Origin: Oscillospiraceae bacterium
Lineage (GTDB): Bacteria > Bacillota > Clostridia > Oscillospirales > WRJC01
Assembly (NCBI GenBank): GCA_009783265.1
Contig: WRHM01000003.1
Coordinates: 1-64,000, forward strand
Direction: 5' to 3'
Length of the DNA: 64,000 nt
Shown one piece after another: positions 45,647 through 53,888 of the stretch. The notes beneath the pieces were generated by a model, which was not told where the DNA came from, did not search any database, and saw only the letters and a program-made list of their open reading frames with translations. Every line of letters begins with the position of its first letter. The first letter of the stretch is position 1. The position numbers and the translations under genes are program-made.

Positions 45647-46627
45647 TTAATGAAAAAACCCGTAATACGGAATATCTTCCTCAAGACATTTTATAGCGTG
45701 TGGCAACCATTCTTCATCCGGCCCTTCGCCGCTGTCCCGCATATATTCAAATTGTCCGATTATGCCTTCCATTAAACCTATATTTATAAATAAAGGCAAA
45801 TTATCAAGCATTAAATCGTCGATTGTAGTTTCAGAGCGATACCCGTCAAGGACAGTTTTAAAATAATCCTTCATAAATTTTTTGCGTTTTTTTATATCTT
45901 TTTCAGATTGTATCCAGCCCGTGCCGCTTTCCCAAACCCCCGCGAGGTCAAACATATACCAAAAAAAGCAAGAATTATCAAAATCATAAACGGTTAATTG
46001 TCCGGTCTCATAATCTATCGAGTAATTGCCGTCGTTATAGTCAAGATGAACCATACCAAAAGACTCGCGGTTTTTAGGCAATTCTTCTAATGTATTGAGT
46101 AGCTCAAACATTTTTTCTTTAAGCAGGTCGTGTGAATCAGGTATCAGGCTGTTAATATATTCTGAATTATATATATCCAAAAAACTATAACGGCGATGAA
46201 TGGGAATATAATTTTTCGATATTTGGTGCAGTTTACCTAAAGTTTTTCCGCAGTTATAAAAATATTCGCTGACAGGAACTCCTTCCCGATAATCGTAATT
46301 ATTATCAGGCAATCTTTTTCCCTTTGCTTTTTCAAACAAACAAATATAAAAAGTATGATTATTATAATTTATCTCTTCTAACAGATTATTTTTATTGGAA
46401 CTAATTACATTCGACACACTCCCGCCGTTGGCATACAAATACCGGATATATTCAACTTCACCGAGCCTATGTTCACGGGTTCTGTCTTTTAAAAAAGAAA
46501 TTCTGAGTATTTTCGCATTATAACCATCTTTTTCACAATTAAAAATAATGTTTCTTCCTCCGTTGTGCGATTCTACCGGCTTAATTTTATAACCGTTCAA
46601 ATCATACATTTCCACTATCAACGGCAA
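45647..46627 (-). CDS. Aminoglycoside-phosphotransferase-fold kinase (APH family)
   Basis: The 326-residue protein has the APH/choline-kinase catalytic motif MVHLDYNDGNYSID (catalytic Asp) and YDFDNSCFFWYMFDLAG (metal Asp). It phosphorylates a small hydroxylated molecule. The given start is the first TTG in frame (46627), with no ribosome-binding site. The frame is open 15 more codons to an ATA at 46672-46670, after which a clear GGGGG (46681-46685) lies 7 bases away, and the in-between peptide (ILSYNDVVEISNVYLLP) looks like the normal N-terminus of the family. Upstream, TAG at 46687-46685 closes the frame. So the true start may be the non-standard ATA. Substrate unknown. Confidence 0.85.
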   Translation of the reverse strand: MPLIVEMYDLNGYKIKPVESHNGGRNIIFNCEKDGYNAKILRISFLKDRTREHRLGEVEYIRYLYANGGSVSNVISSNKNNLLEEINYNNHTFYICLFEKAKGKRLPDNNYDYREGVPVSEYFYNCGKTLGKLHQISKNYIPIHRRYSFLDIYNSEYINSLIPDSHDLLKEKMFELLNTLEELPKNRESFGMVHLDYNDGNYSIDYETGQLTVYDFDNSCFFWYMFDLAGVWESGTGWIQSEKDIKKRKKFMKDYFKTVLDGYRSETTIDDLMLDNLPLFINIGLMEGIIGQFEYMRDSGEGPDEEWLPHAIKCLEEDIPYYGFFH

Positions 46628-46721
46628 AAGATATACATTACTGATTTCAACAACATCATTATAACTTAATATAACTTTATCCCCCTAAAATAACCTGCGT
46701 TAATCAATCAACCTTACGCAA

Positions 46722-48062
46722 TTATATTCTCTTTTCTATTTCTTCTTTTTCTTTCGCGTATTTCGGGTTGCCGATAAGGGCAAACATATTGATTTTATAC
46801 CCCTCGACTCCGGGCTGGTCAAACGGGTTCACTTCAAGAATATATCCAGAAAGGGCGCACGCAAGCTCAAAGAAATATACAAGTTCGCCGAATGTTTTTT
46901 CATCTCTCTTATCTATATCTATTATCATGTTCGGCGTACCGCCGTCTGTATGCGCGATAACAGTCCCAAGCATCGCTTTATAGTTCACCTCGTCCAGCAT
47001 CATGCCGTCCACATAACCCATGCCGTCGATTTTTTCGGAATCCGGCGGGATTTTCACTTTATTCTGCGGCTCTTTTATGTTTATTACAGTCTCAAACATG
47101 ATTCTTGCCCCGTCCTGAATAAACTGCCCGAGAGAGTGCAGATCAGTCGAGAAAATAACCGACGACGGATATATGCCCTTTTTGTCTTTTCCCTCGCTCT
47201 CGCCGAATAGCTGCTTCCACCATTCGTTCATCATAGTAAACGCGGGCTCATAAGATACCAGTATTTCTACGCTTTTTCCTTTTTCATATAATAAATTCCT
47301 GAGAACCGCGTATTTTATGCAGTCGTTATTTTTATCAAAATCAAGATATTTTTTTCTTGCCTCTGCCGCGCCTGACATAATTTTATCAATATCCGCGCCT
47401 GAGACTGCAATCGGCAGAAGCCCTACGGCAGTCAATACAGAATATCTGCCGCCAACATCGTCCGGGACGACAAAAGTCTCGTAGCATTTTAAATCCGCAA
47501 GGGCTTTAAGTTTGCTTTTTTGACCGTTTTTATCTGTTATAACAAATATCCTGTCTTTTACGTTATCACCGTATTTTTTTTCTAAAATACCCCTCAAAAT
47601 CCTGAACGCAATCGCGGGTTCTGTAGTCGTCCCCGATTTTGAAATAACTATAACGCTGAAATCCTGATTTTCGCAGATAGATTTTACTTCCGACAGATAA
47701 TCCGAGCTTATTGAATTTCCCAGAAAATATATATCCGGCGTATCTTTTTTAAGATTATTATATAACGGCGATTTAATAAATTCTATAGCCGCCCTTGATC
47801 CAAGATAAGACCCGCCTATCCCTACGACTACAACAGCTTTTGAATTTCCCCTGATTTTCTCAGCTGCGGCTTTTATTTTCGCGAACTCGTCTTTGTCGTA
47901 ATCTTCCGGCAGGCTCGCCCAGCCGAGCATTTCGCTCCCCTCTCCGGTTTTATTTATAATTTTATCATACGCATTTCTTGCCCTGTCCCAAATTATCTGT
48001 GAATTTTGTTCTTCATCGCTTAAAAAATATTTTAAATATTTATCGTTTAATTTTATTGCCAT
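46722..48062 (-). CDS. pgi: Glucose-6-phosphate isomerase
   Basis: This 446-residue protein has the PGI signatures VVVGIGGSYLGSRA, SKSGTTTEPAIAFR and the C-terminal FDQPGVEGYK. It interconverts glucose-6-phosphate and fructose-6-phosphate in glycolysis. The frame is open to 48125, but the ATG at 48062 has GGAGC upstream and lies downstream of a clear promoter (48094-48122) that would be inside the longer frame, so the shorter start is right. Full length for the bacterial short type. Confidence 0.95.
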   Translation of the reverse strand: MAIKLNDKYLKYFLSDEEQNSQIIWDRARNAYDKIINKTGEGSEMLGWASLPEDYDKDEFAKIKAAAEKIRGNSKAVVVVGIGGSYLGSRAAIEFIKSPLYNNLKKDTPDIYFLGNSISSDYLSEVKSICENQDFSVIVISKSGTTTEPAIAFRILRGILEKKYGDNVKDRIFVITDKNGQKSKLKALADLKCYETFVVPDDVGGRYSVLTAVGLLPIAVSGADIDKIMSGAAEARKKYLDFDKNNDCIKYAVLRNLLYEKGKSVEILVSYEPAFTMMNEWWKQLFGESEGKDKKGIYPSSVIFSTDLHSLGQFIQDGARIMFETVINIKEPQNKVKIPPDSEKIDGMGYVDGMMLDEVNYKAMLGTVIAHTDGGTPNMIIDIDKRDEKTFGELVYFFELACALSGYILEVNPFDQPGVEGYKINMFALIGNPKYAKEKEEIEKRI

Positions 48063-48093
48063 AAAAAAAATCGCTCCTTCCTGTTTTTTTATT

Positions 48094-48122
48094 ATTATAC
48101 AACAGATTTCTGCATAAGTCAA
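48094..48122 (-). promoter_or_regulatory. Promoter of pgi
   Basis: On the minus strand TTGACT (48122-48117), 17 bases, TATAAT (48099-48094), 32 bases upstream of the chosen start. Confidence 0.78.
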
Positions 48123-48281
48123 CAAAAAATCAAAGCGATATAAATAATATCCCTCATATAAAAAATCCGGCTACAGATAAATTTTACACATATTTTACTC
48201 TATTTTTCTTTCTAATTATCATGTTTTAATATATAATTATTATAATAATCAAAATTATATTTAAGTGCAGGTTTTTATATT

Positions 48282-48683
48282 ATGATAATTAAAAAATTAA
48301 AAATGATAAATTATATGAACAAAAGAAATAAAACAATTAAATTTCAAAAGTCCGAGGAAAAATATACTTCACTGATTGCGATGAAAAAAGCCAGACAATT
48401 ATTGTGGAAAATAAAATCGCATCAACTGCCGTTATTGCAGAACGCGACTTATTGCTATTCTTTTATCTGGACTTCAGAAAAATCCAGCGAAAACAAAAAA
48501 TTCTACGTAATTGATATTTTTGACGATATTACTTATGCGAGGATATTGGAAGAACCGTCAAAAATATATAATTTGCCGCAGTATAAAGATAAAATCCCGT
48601 ACACCAAACTTTATAATAATATAAACAGGGTCGTGAAAAATTTTATAAATTCGGGCAAAAATATAATTTGCGAAAGCCGGTAA
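48282..48683 (+). CDS. Unknown protein, basic, 133 residues
   Basis: The protein is rich in Lys and Asn, with a start MIIKKLKMINYMNKRNKT and a compact C-terminal part of about 90 residues that mixes helix and strand (YVIDIFDDITYARILEEPSKIYNLPQYK). I do not recognise it. It is not shadowing another gene, has an AGG-type site 11 bases before the ATG, and ends 31 bases before a bidirectional terminator. It lies between pgi and dacF, both on the other strand. No membrane helix or signal peptide. Confidence 0.6.
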   Translation: MIIKKLKMINYMNKRNKTIKFQKSEEKYTSLIAMKKARQLLWKIKSHQLPLLQNATYCYSFIWTSEKSSENKKFYVIDIFDDITYARILEEPSKIYNLPQYKDKIPYTKLYNNINRVVKNFINSGKNIICESR

Positions 48684-48714
48684 ACGTAAAAAATAAAATT
48701 ATAGATAATATATT

Positions 48715-48737
48715 GGGGCGACCATAAGTGTCGCCCC
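48715..48737. terminator. Bidirectional terminator between the unknown gene and dacF
   Basis: GGGGCGAC (48715-48722) with GTCGCCCC (48730-48737), extended by ATAT/ATAT at the foot. It serves convergent transcripts. Confidence 0.75.
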
Positions 48738-48743
48738 GATATA

Positions 48744-49952
48744 TTATCCCATCAGAAAATATTTTTTCGCCATCTTGCCGAATATCCCCCAGAAACTGAT
48801 TCGTCCGACTGATTCGGCCGCCGTGATATCAATGGATTTTATGATATTTCCGTCAATCATATAATTTATCGTCCCGATTTTCCGGCCTTTTTCGACAGGC
48901 GCAGCTACGGACTGCAAAATATCTATCTGTTTTTCTATGCTTTTTTCCTTGCCTTTGTTTATCAAAAAAGATTCCCGTTCATGCGACGCGTTTACAGTCT
49001 CTATTACCCCGCCGGTAACTCTTACGGGTTCAAATTTTTCTTCGGGGATTTTATAGACTGCATAAGTCGCAAATCCGTAATCCAGCATTTTTTTTGCTCC
49101 CGCAAATCTCTCGTCCGATGAAGGCGCAGACATTATAACTGCGATTAACTGCATATCGTTTCTTAAAGCCGACGCCGACAGGCAATATTTCGCAATGCCA
49201 GTCGAACCCGTTTTAAGCCCGTTCGCGCCCTGATAAAATCTTATTAACCTGTTTGTATTTGATAATCCGAACTCCCCGTTTCTCAGCGTATCCATCCAGA
49301 TCGTCGTATAATCAAATATTTTTTTATGCTTTAGCAATTCCCTTGACATAACCGCAATATCCCTCGCTGAAATCACATGGCCGTCTTCATCAAGCCCTGT
49401 CGTATTCTTGAAAACTGTGTTTTCCATGCCGAGTTCTTTTGCCCTCTCGTTCATTCGGGCGACAAAAGCGTCAACGCTGCCCATTAAATACTCCGCGACT
49501 GCGACTGTCGCGTCGTTTGCCGAAGATACAACTATTGCTTTGAGCATATCATGCAGGGTCATTTCTTCTCCCGGTTCAAGATAAACCTGCGAACCGCCCA
49601 TAGAACTTGCGTATTCACTGACCGAGATTTTATCTTCAATAGAAATTCTGTTTTCGGCTATCCCTTCCATGATTAAAAGCAGGCTCATAATTTTTGTCAC
49701 AGAAGCCGGAGGGAAAGCCTCGTCGGCATTATGCTCATACAAGACAATCCCCGTATCGGCCTCTATTAAAATAGCTCCCTCGGCTTTTATCCCGAGTTCA
49801 GGCTGAACAACTGTTATTCCCTGATTTTGATTTTCCTGTTCTTTTTCTTTTGCGTAAACAAAATTTATATTCAAAACAAAACTAAAACAGTAAAAAATAA
49901 ATATTACGGCAATAATAAAACATATTTTTTTATTAAAATTATTTTTCTTCAT
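48744..49952 (-). CDS. dacF: D-alanyl-D-alanine carboxypeptidase, DacF-type (S11)
   Basis: The 402-residue protein has a signal peptide (about residues 1-34), then the penicillin-binding motifs SxxK (PASVTK), SxN (SSAND) and KTG (LKTGS) in the right order and spacing. A C-terminal beta domain and an amphipathic tail follow, for membrane attachment. It removes the terminal D-Ala from stem peptides outside the cell. It starts 71 bases after the HPr-like gene on the same strand. Complete. Confidence 0.93.
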   Translation of the reverse strand: MKKNNFNKKICFIIAVIFIFYCFSFVLNINFVYAKEKEQENQNQGITVVQPELGIKAEGAILIEADTGIVLYEHNADEAFPPASVTKIMSLLLIMEGIAENRISIEDKISVSEYASSMGGSQVYLEPGEEMTLHDMLKAIVVSSANDATVAVAEYLMGSVDAFVARMNERAKELGMENTVFKNTTGLDEDGHVISARDIAVMSRELLKHKKIFDYTTIWMDTLRNGEFGLSNTNRLIRFYQGANGLKTGSTGIAKYCLSASALRNDMQLIAVIMSAPSSDERFAGAKKMLDYGFATYAVYKIPEEKFEPVRVTGGVIETVNASHERESFLINKGKEKSIEKQIDILQSVAAPVEKGRKIGTINYMIDGNIIKSIDITAAESVGRISFWGIFGKMAKKYFLMG

Positions 49953-50023
49953 AAAAAATCATCACACTCCTGTTAATTAAAGAGTATGACGATTTTCTTT
50001 TAATTATTACATTAAATTTAAAA

Positions 50024-50260
50024 TTAAACAATCCATTCTTTAATATCGCCAAGAACAGAATTTACGATATTTTCGTCTTCTGAGTTTACGACAAAATCAA
50101 CGGGTTTTAATAAATCAAGCGAAAATATACCCATAAGAGATCTTGCGTCCACAATATATCTTCCCTGATTTAAATCCAAGTCTATGTTATATTTCGCCAG
50201 TATATTCACAAAGTTTCTTATGTCCTCTATTGTAACAAGTTTGATTTGAACTTTTTTCAT
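50024..50260 (-). CDS. HPr-like protein lacking the phosphorylatable histidine
   Basis: The 78-residue protein has the HPr length and fold pattern: the C-terminal part matches the Ser46 region (DARSLMGIFSLDL), but the N-terminal GLHARPA loop is absent; position 15 is Arg, and the stretch reads IEDIRNFVNI. It therefore cannot carry the PEP-derived phosphate. Such proteins may act as regulators (compare Crh, which keeps Ser46 but lacks His15). A good promoter lies at 50310-50338. It lies upstream of dacF in the same direction. Confidence 0.78.
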   Translation of the reverse strand: MKKVQIKLVTIEDIRNFVNILAKYNIDLDLNQGRYIVDARSLMGIFSLDLLKPVDFVVNSEDENIVNSVLGDIKEWIV

Positions 50261-50309
50261 ATTTTTTCTCCTCTTAAATTAATTATTTGTTTTATTTTTA
50301 TATATTTAT

Positions 50310-50338
50310 ATTATACGCCTTTTATTATAAAATTTCAA
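50310..50338 (-). promoter_or_regulatory. Promoter of the HPr-like gene
   Basis: On the minus strand TTGAAA (50338-50333), 17 bases, TATAAT (50315-50310), 50 bases upstream of the start. Confidence 0.75.
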
Positions 50339-50378
50339 GGTTTTTTCGTAAATTCAAAGTAATTTTTTTATATTATAA

Positions 50379-51413
50379 TTATATAGAATAAACCGTTTCG
50401 ACCAGAGATTTTATATTTTCAAACGGAAATCCTGTGTCTGCTTCTATATAAAACCATGAGCCGCCGTCTTTTGGCTTGAATATCTCGTTTATTTCCAGCA
50501 CAAGTTCGCGCACATCTTCGGGAGTTCCAAGAGTCATTATAACTGCGCGGTCAGGGTGGAGCGCGGCGGAAAAATTATATTCACGGCAAGCGTCTCTTAA
50601 TTCAGTCATATCGTAAACAGGCATTTGAAGCCATACGCTGTTTACGCCTATATCTTTAAAATCGTCGAATAATTCAAGTACCCTGCCGCATGAATGAAAA
50701 TGTATGTGAAGCCCGGCTTTTTTTATCGGCTCTGTTAATTTTTGAAGCCTCGGCTTTATAGCGTGCCTGAATAAATCTTTGGATAAAATCAATCCGTTTT
50801 GCGTGCCGTAATCGTCGCCGAAACTTATCCCCTCCGCTCCGGCTTTAATAATCGCAAGTATATTTTCAAGATAATAATCCGTTATCCGGTCGAGAAAATT
50901 ATTTATCTCCGGTGAATCGTCGTATAAATCCATTAGAAAATTATCAAATCCGCGTATTCCCGAAATACGCTCCATATATGCCCCCCCACCGCCTGACAAC
51001 GCAAAATAATCTTTGCGAAAATTCGCGAAATGATTTTTTAATCCTTCAAACGCCTGACTGTCTCTTGTATAATCCGGCAAGTCCGGGAATTTATATTTTG
51101 CCATATCCTCAAGCGATTTTACCGGGAAATCTACCGCGTGACCCATCATGCCGTAAACCCGATATTCCCATGTTGTTCCCCAGTCGTCTTTTTGAAACAC
51201 ATGATAACGCCCGTCAGGGTCAAAATTTTCAGGCGGCAGCACGGGTATAGGCTGACGCGCAAATCCACCAAAATCCCCCGGATATTTTTCATATAAATCA
51301 TTTAATTTTTCGCCGTGTTCGTAATATCCGGGGCCGTAATAGAGATACTGCACTGCGGGCCTGTCAACTTTTTTATAATTAAAAGCGTTTATAACGCGTT
51401 CACGCGATGTCAT
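50379..51413 (-). CDS. Uroporphyrinogen-decarboxylase family protein
   Basis: The 344-residue protein begins MTSRERVINAFNYKKVDRPAV, the standard opening of URO-D-like methyltransferase proteins, and carries HFHSCGRVLELFDD with the His-x-Cys of MtaA-type zinc methyltransferases, plus EGISFGDDYGTQNG. It likely transfers a methyl group to or from a corrinoid or a small molecule. The ATG at 51413 is 10 bases after GGAGG; the ATG at 51422 is only 1 base from it, so the shorter frame is right. It is a single gene. Function unknown; two paralogues are at 30720 and 59905. Confidence 0.83.
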   Translation of the reverse strand: MTSRERVINAFNYKKVDRPAVQYLYYGPGYYEHGEKLNDLYEKYPGDFGGFARQPIPVLPPENFDPDGRYHVFQKDDWGTTWEYRVYGMMGHAVDFPVKSLEDMAKYKFPDLPDYTRDSQAFEGLKNHFANFRKDYFALSGGGGAYMERISGIRGFDNFLMDLYDDSPEINNFLDRITDYYLENILAIIKAGAEGISFGDDYGTQNGLILSKDLFRHAIKPRLQKLTEPIKKAGLHIHFHSCGRVLELFDDFKDIGVNSVWLQMPVYDMTELRDACREYNFSAALHPDRAVIMTLGTPEDVRELVLEINEIFKPKDGGSWFYIEADTGFPFENIKSLVETVYSI

Positions 51414-51735
51414 GATTTGCATGCCTCCAATCTAATCTGTGATATATATTTTATTTATTGATTTAGCTAAGAAAATGCTTAATTTGTGCAGCAACCCCCG
51501 TCACTTCGTGCCACCCCCTTCACACCGCGCTGCGCGCTGAAGGGGGCTTAACCGGCGTTTTCCCAAGCCCCCTTCCCAGAAGGGGGTGCCGCCCGCAGGC
51601 GGCGGGGGTTGTCGTACAAAATATAAATTCTCTTCGCTTTTATTATAATTTTAATAATATCACATTCTTATCAAATTTTCAAGTGAACCGGCATATATAT
51701 TTTATATAATCATAAAGATTGGGGATAAAATTAAT
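51414..51735. other. Intergenic region with palindromic repeat, symporter leader
   Basis: Between two divergent genes. The first 70 bases hold the URO-D gene's ribosome-binding site and AT-rich DNA, 51492-51611 is repeat copy F, and the last 120 bases hold an AT-rich leader with TATAAT at 51705-51710 but no good -35. No gene seen. Confidence 0.6.
51492..51611. repeat. Palindromic repeat, family 1, copy F (two units tail to tail)
   Basis: A CAACCCCCG-to-GGGGGCTT unit is joined by about 15 bases to an AAGCCCCC-to-CGGGGGTTG unit. This is the opposite arrangement of copy A. Internal hairpins include GCCGCCCGCAGGCGGC and CCCCCTTCCCAGAAGGGGG. Confidence 0.82.
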
Positions 51736-53136
51736 ATGCTTGAACTCGCCGAAAAAATCGGGGCTGTGCTCTGGACGCCTGTAATGCTTGTGGTTCTTAT
51801 GGGATCTTCTGTAATCCTGACGATAAAATTTAAGTTTTTTCAGGTAACGCAGATAAAAAAAATAACAAAAGAAACTGTCGGCTCGCTTTTCCCGAAGAAA
51901 CCCCTCCGTCACTTCGTGACACCTCCCCTGAAAGGGGAGGCTAAAAAAGCGCGCAAAAAAAACAAAACAGAAATAACCCCGTTTGAAGCTGTATCTGCGG
52001 CTCTTGCCGGAACTATGGGCGTCGGCAATATAGCCGGAGTCGCGACTGCTATCACAGCGGGAGGCCCGGGGGCAATATTCTGGATGTGGATAAGCGCGTT
52101 TTTCTGCATGATTATAAAATATATAGAAGTTATACTGTCGCAATTATATAAGCAAAAAAAGAACGGCGGCTTTATAGGCGGGCCGATGTATTATATATCA
52201 GCCGGATTGAAAAGCCGCGGACTTGCCGTTTTATTTTCTTTTTTTTGTATAGTCTCGTCTTTCGGGATCGGCAACATGAGTCAGGCGAACACAATCGCAA
52301 ACTCTTTTGAAAGCACTTTTAATATCCCCGGAATAATAACCGGAACAGCCGTCGCAATCATAACTATGGCAATTATAATCGGCGGGGTTAAAAGAATAGT
52401 CTCGTTCACGTCAAAATTTATACCGCTGATGTCTGTTATATACATGATCGGCGCGATAATTATTATTATATTTAATTCGCGTAATCTTCCCGAATCTATA
52501 AAAACAATTTTTGCCGACGCTTTTGCTATTAAACAAGCCGGAGCGGGAATACTGGGCTTTGTTATGTCGAGAGCGGTTAGATTCGGCATATCGAGGGGGA
52601 TATTTTCAAACGAGGCAGGGCTTGGCAGCGCGCCGATTGCCCACGCCATATCCTCTCCGGAATCCCCGGTCCAGCAGGGAATGTGGGGAATCTTTGAAGT
52701 ATTTTTTGATACGATAGTAGTCTGCACTTTGACTGCCTTTGCGATACTTACGTCAAACGCCCACAAAATTTCCGGGCTTGACGGGATAAACCTGACAAAC
52801 GCGGCGTTTGCGAGCGTATTCGGCAGTATATCCGGGATTTTTCTGTCTGTTTCGATAATTTTCTTTGCGATTGCAACATTGATAAGCTGGAGTTTTTACG
52901 GTGAATGCTGTATAGCGTATCTTTTTGAAAATTCACGTGAGAATATCATAAATTTATGTAAGAATATATATAAATTGGTTTTTACCGGACTGATTATTGT
53001 GGGTTCTGTGATAAATATAAAAACTGTATGGAGTTTGTCTGATATATTCAACGCGCTTATGGCGCTGCCGAATATTACCGCCGTGATAATATTAAGCCCG
53101 AAAGTTTACAGAGAGACTAAAAAATATTTGTCGTAG
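51736..53136 (+). CDS. AGCS-family sodium:alanine symporter with in-frame palindromic insert
   Basis: The 466-residue protein has about 10 membrane helices and AGCS motifs PFEAVSAALAGTMGVGNIAGVATAI, GGPGAIFWMW, GGPMYYIS and SRGIFSNEAGLGSAPIAHA. It imports alanine or glycine with Na+ (or H+). At residues 55-70 (PLRHFVTPPLKGEAKK), in the cytoplasmic loop after the first helix, the DNA is a family 1 palindromic repeat read in frame. The family normally has a short loop here. The stop codon TAG (53134-53136) lies in a family 2 half repeat. Otherwise the gene is intact. Confidence 0.9.
   Translation: MLELAEKIGAVLWTPVMLVVLMGSSVILTIKFKFFQVTQIKKITKETVGSLFPKKPLRHFVTPPLKGEAKKARKKNKTEITPFEAVSAALAGTMGVGNIAGVATAITAGGPGAIFWMWISAFFCMIIKYIEVILSQLYKQKKNGGFIGGPMYYISAGLKSRGLAVLFSFFCIVSSFGIGNMSQANTIANSFESTFNIPGIITGTAVAIITMAIIIGGVKRIVSFTSKFIPLMSVIYMIGAIIIIIFNSRNLPESIKTIFADAFAIKQAGAGILGFVMSRAVRFGISRGIFSNEAGLGSAPIAHAISSPESPVQQGMWGIFEVFFDTIVVCTLTAFAILTSNAHKISGLDGINLTNAAFASVFGSISGIFLSVSIIFFAIATLISWSFYGECCIAYLFENSRENIINLCKNIYKLVFTGLIIVGSVINIKTVWSLSDIFNALMALPNITAVIILSPKVYRETKKYLS
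51899..51942. repeat. Palindromic repeat, family 1, copy D inside the symporter gene
   Basis: The 44 bases contain hairpins GTCACTTCGTGAC and CCTCCCCTGAAAGGGGAGG, the same as units of copies B and E (ACCCCTCCGTC, then GTGACACCTCCC). They stay in the reading frame and contain no stop. Confidence 0.88.
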
Positions 53137-53158
53137 GGGACGGCGTCCTCGACGTCCC
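53133..53158. repeat. Half copy of repeat family 2 at the symporter stop codon
   Basis: CGTAGGGGACG, 7 bases, CGACGTCCC: the left half of the family 2 element (GTAGGGG...CGTCCC). Its TAG is the symporter stop codon. It can serve as a terminator hairpin. Confidence 0.65.
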
Positions 53159-53169
53159 GTTTAAATCAA

Positions 53170-53841
53170 TTAATCCTGCGTAAATTTTATGTATTTACGC
53201 GGCACGCCGGGGCCATCGTACCCTACAAAATTATTTTTTAAATTGCGTAAAAATTCCATGCTCTCATTAAACCATTGATGAGGGTGCAAAATCATTTTAT
53301 TTTCGACTATATAACCCATATACACAAGCGAAGCCGCTTCAAGAGATTGATTTAACGCGTCTCTTAAAATATCATAAAACGGCGGTTTGCCATTTTGATC
53401 CCACGATAATTTATCGGCGATAAATAACGCCATGTCATAATCCGACGGGTTTGATTTTAGAGTGCTGTGGCATTCGATTGCTGATAAAATTCTCTTGTCT
53501 GTGATATTAAAATCCTGTTCGGCGATTACTCTTGATATTCGCTGGTGCAATAACATTGGGAATTTCTTTTCGGCTTCGTCTATATGCCAGTTATTTTCAA
53601 CGGCATACGCAAGCATATCGTTACGGTCGATAACTGCGCTTATATCATGGAGATAACCGCATAGCTCGCAAATATTTATATCTAATTTATACTGCTCTGC
53701 GATTTTTATATCTGTAATGGCAACTGCCTTTACATGCCTGTATGTCTTTGATTTTTTATTTGCGTAAAGCAATTTTTTAACGTCTGATTTTATATCTCCC
53801 GAAAATCCGGGGATTGTAATATATGAAAAACCCGATAGCAT
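53170..53841 (-). CDS. HD-domain phosphohydrolase, YqeK-like
   Basis: The 223-residue protein has the HD-superfamily metal ligands in order: His in YRHVKAV, His-Asp in YLHDISAVID, His in ECHSTL and Asp in FIADKLSWD. The layout (HD near residue 65, LFIADK near residue 143) resembles YqeK, which splits diadenosine tetraphosphate, but the C-terminal part is longer. It acts on a phosphate-containing nucleotide. The ATG has AAGGAG 15 bases upstream, a wide gap. It is downstream of the LTA-synthase-like gene by 47 bases in the same direction. Confidence 0.75.
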   Translation of the reverse strand: MLSGFSYITIPGFSGDIKSDVKKLLYANKKSKTYRHVKAVAITDIKIAEQYKLDINICELCGYLHDISAVIDRNDMLAYAVENNWHIDEAEKKFPMLLHQRISRVIAEQDFNITDKRILSAIECHSTLKSNPSDYDMALFIADKLSWDQNGKPPFYDILRDALNQSLEAASLVYMGYIVENKMILHPHQWFNESMEFLRNLKNNFVGYDGPGVPRKYIKFTQD

Positions 53842-53888
53842 TTTTATACGGCAATTCTCCTTTTATTTTTTTATTTTTTATCTTTATT

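Noticed and set aside
48063-48125. Longer pgi frame starting at 48125
   Set aside because: A TTGACT-17-TATAAT promoter lies inside it; ATG at 48062 has its own ribosome-binding site and matches the family N-terminus.
51679-52143. Minus-strand ORF across the symporter start
   Set aside because: Shadow frame of a clear AGCS gene, no family signal.
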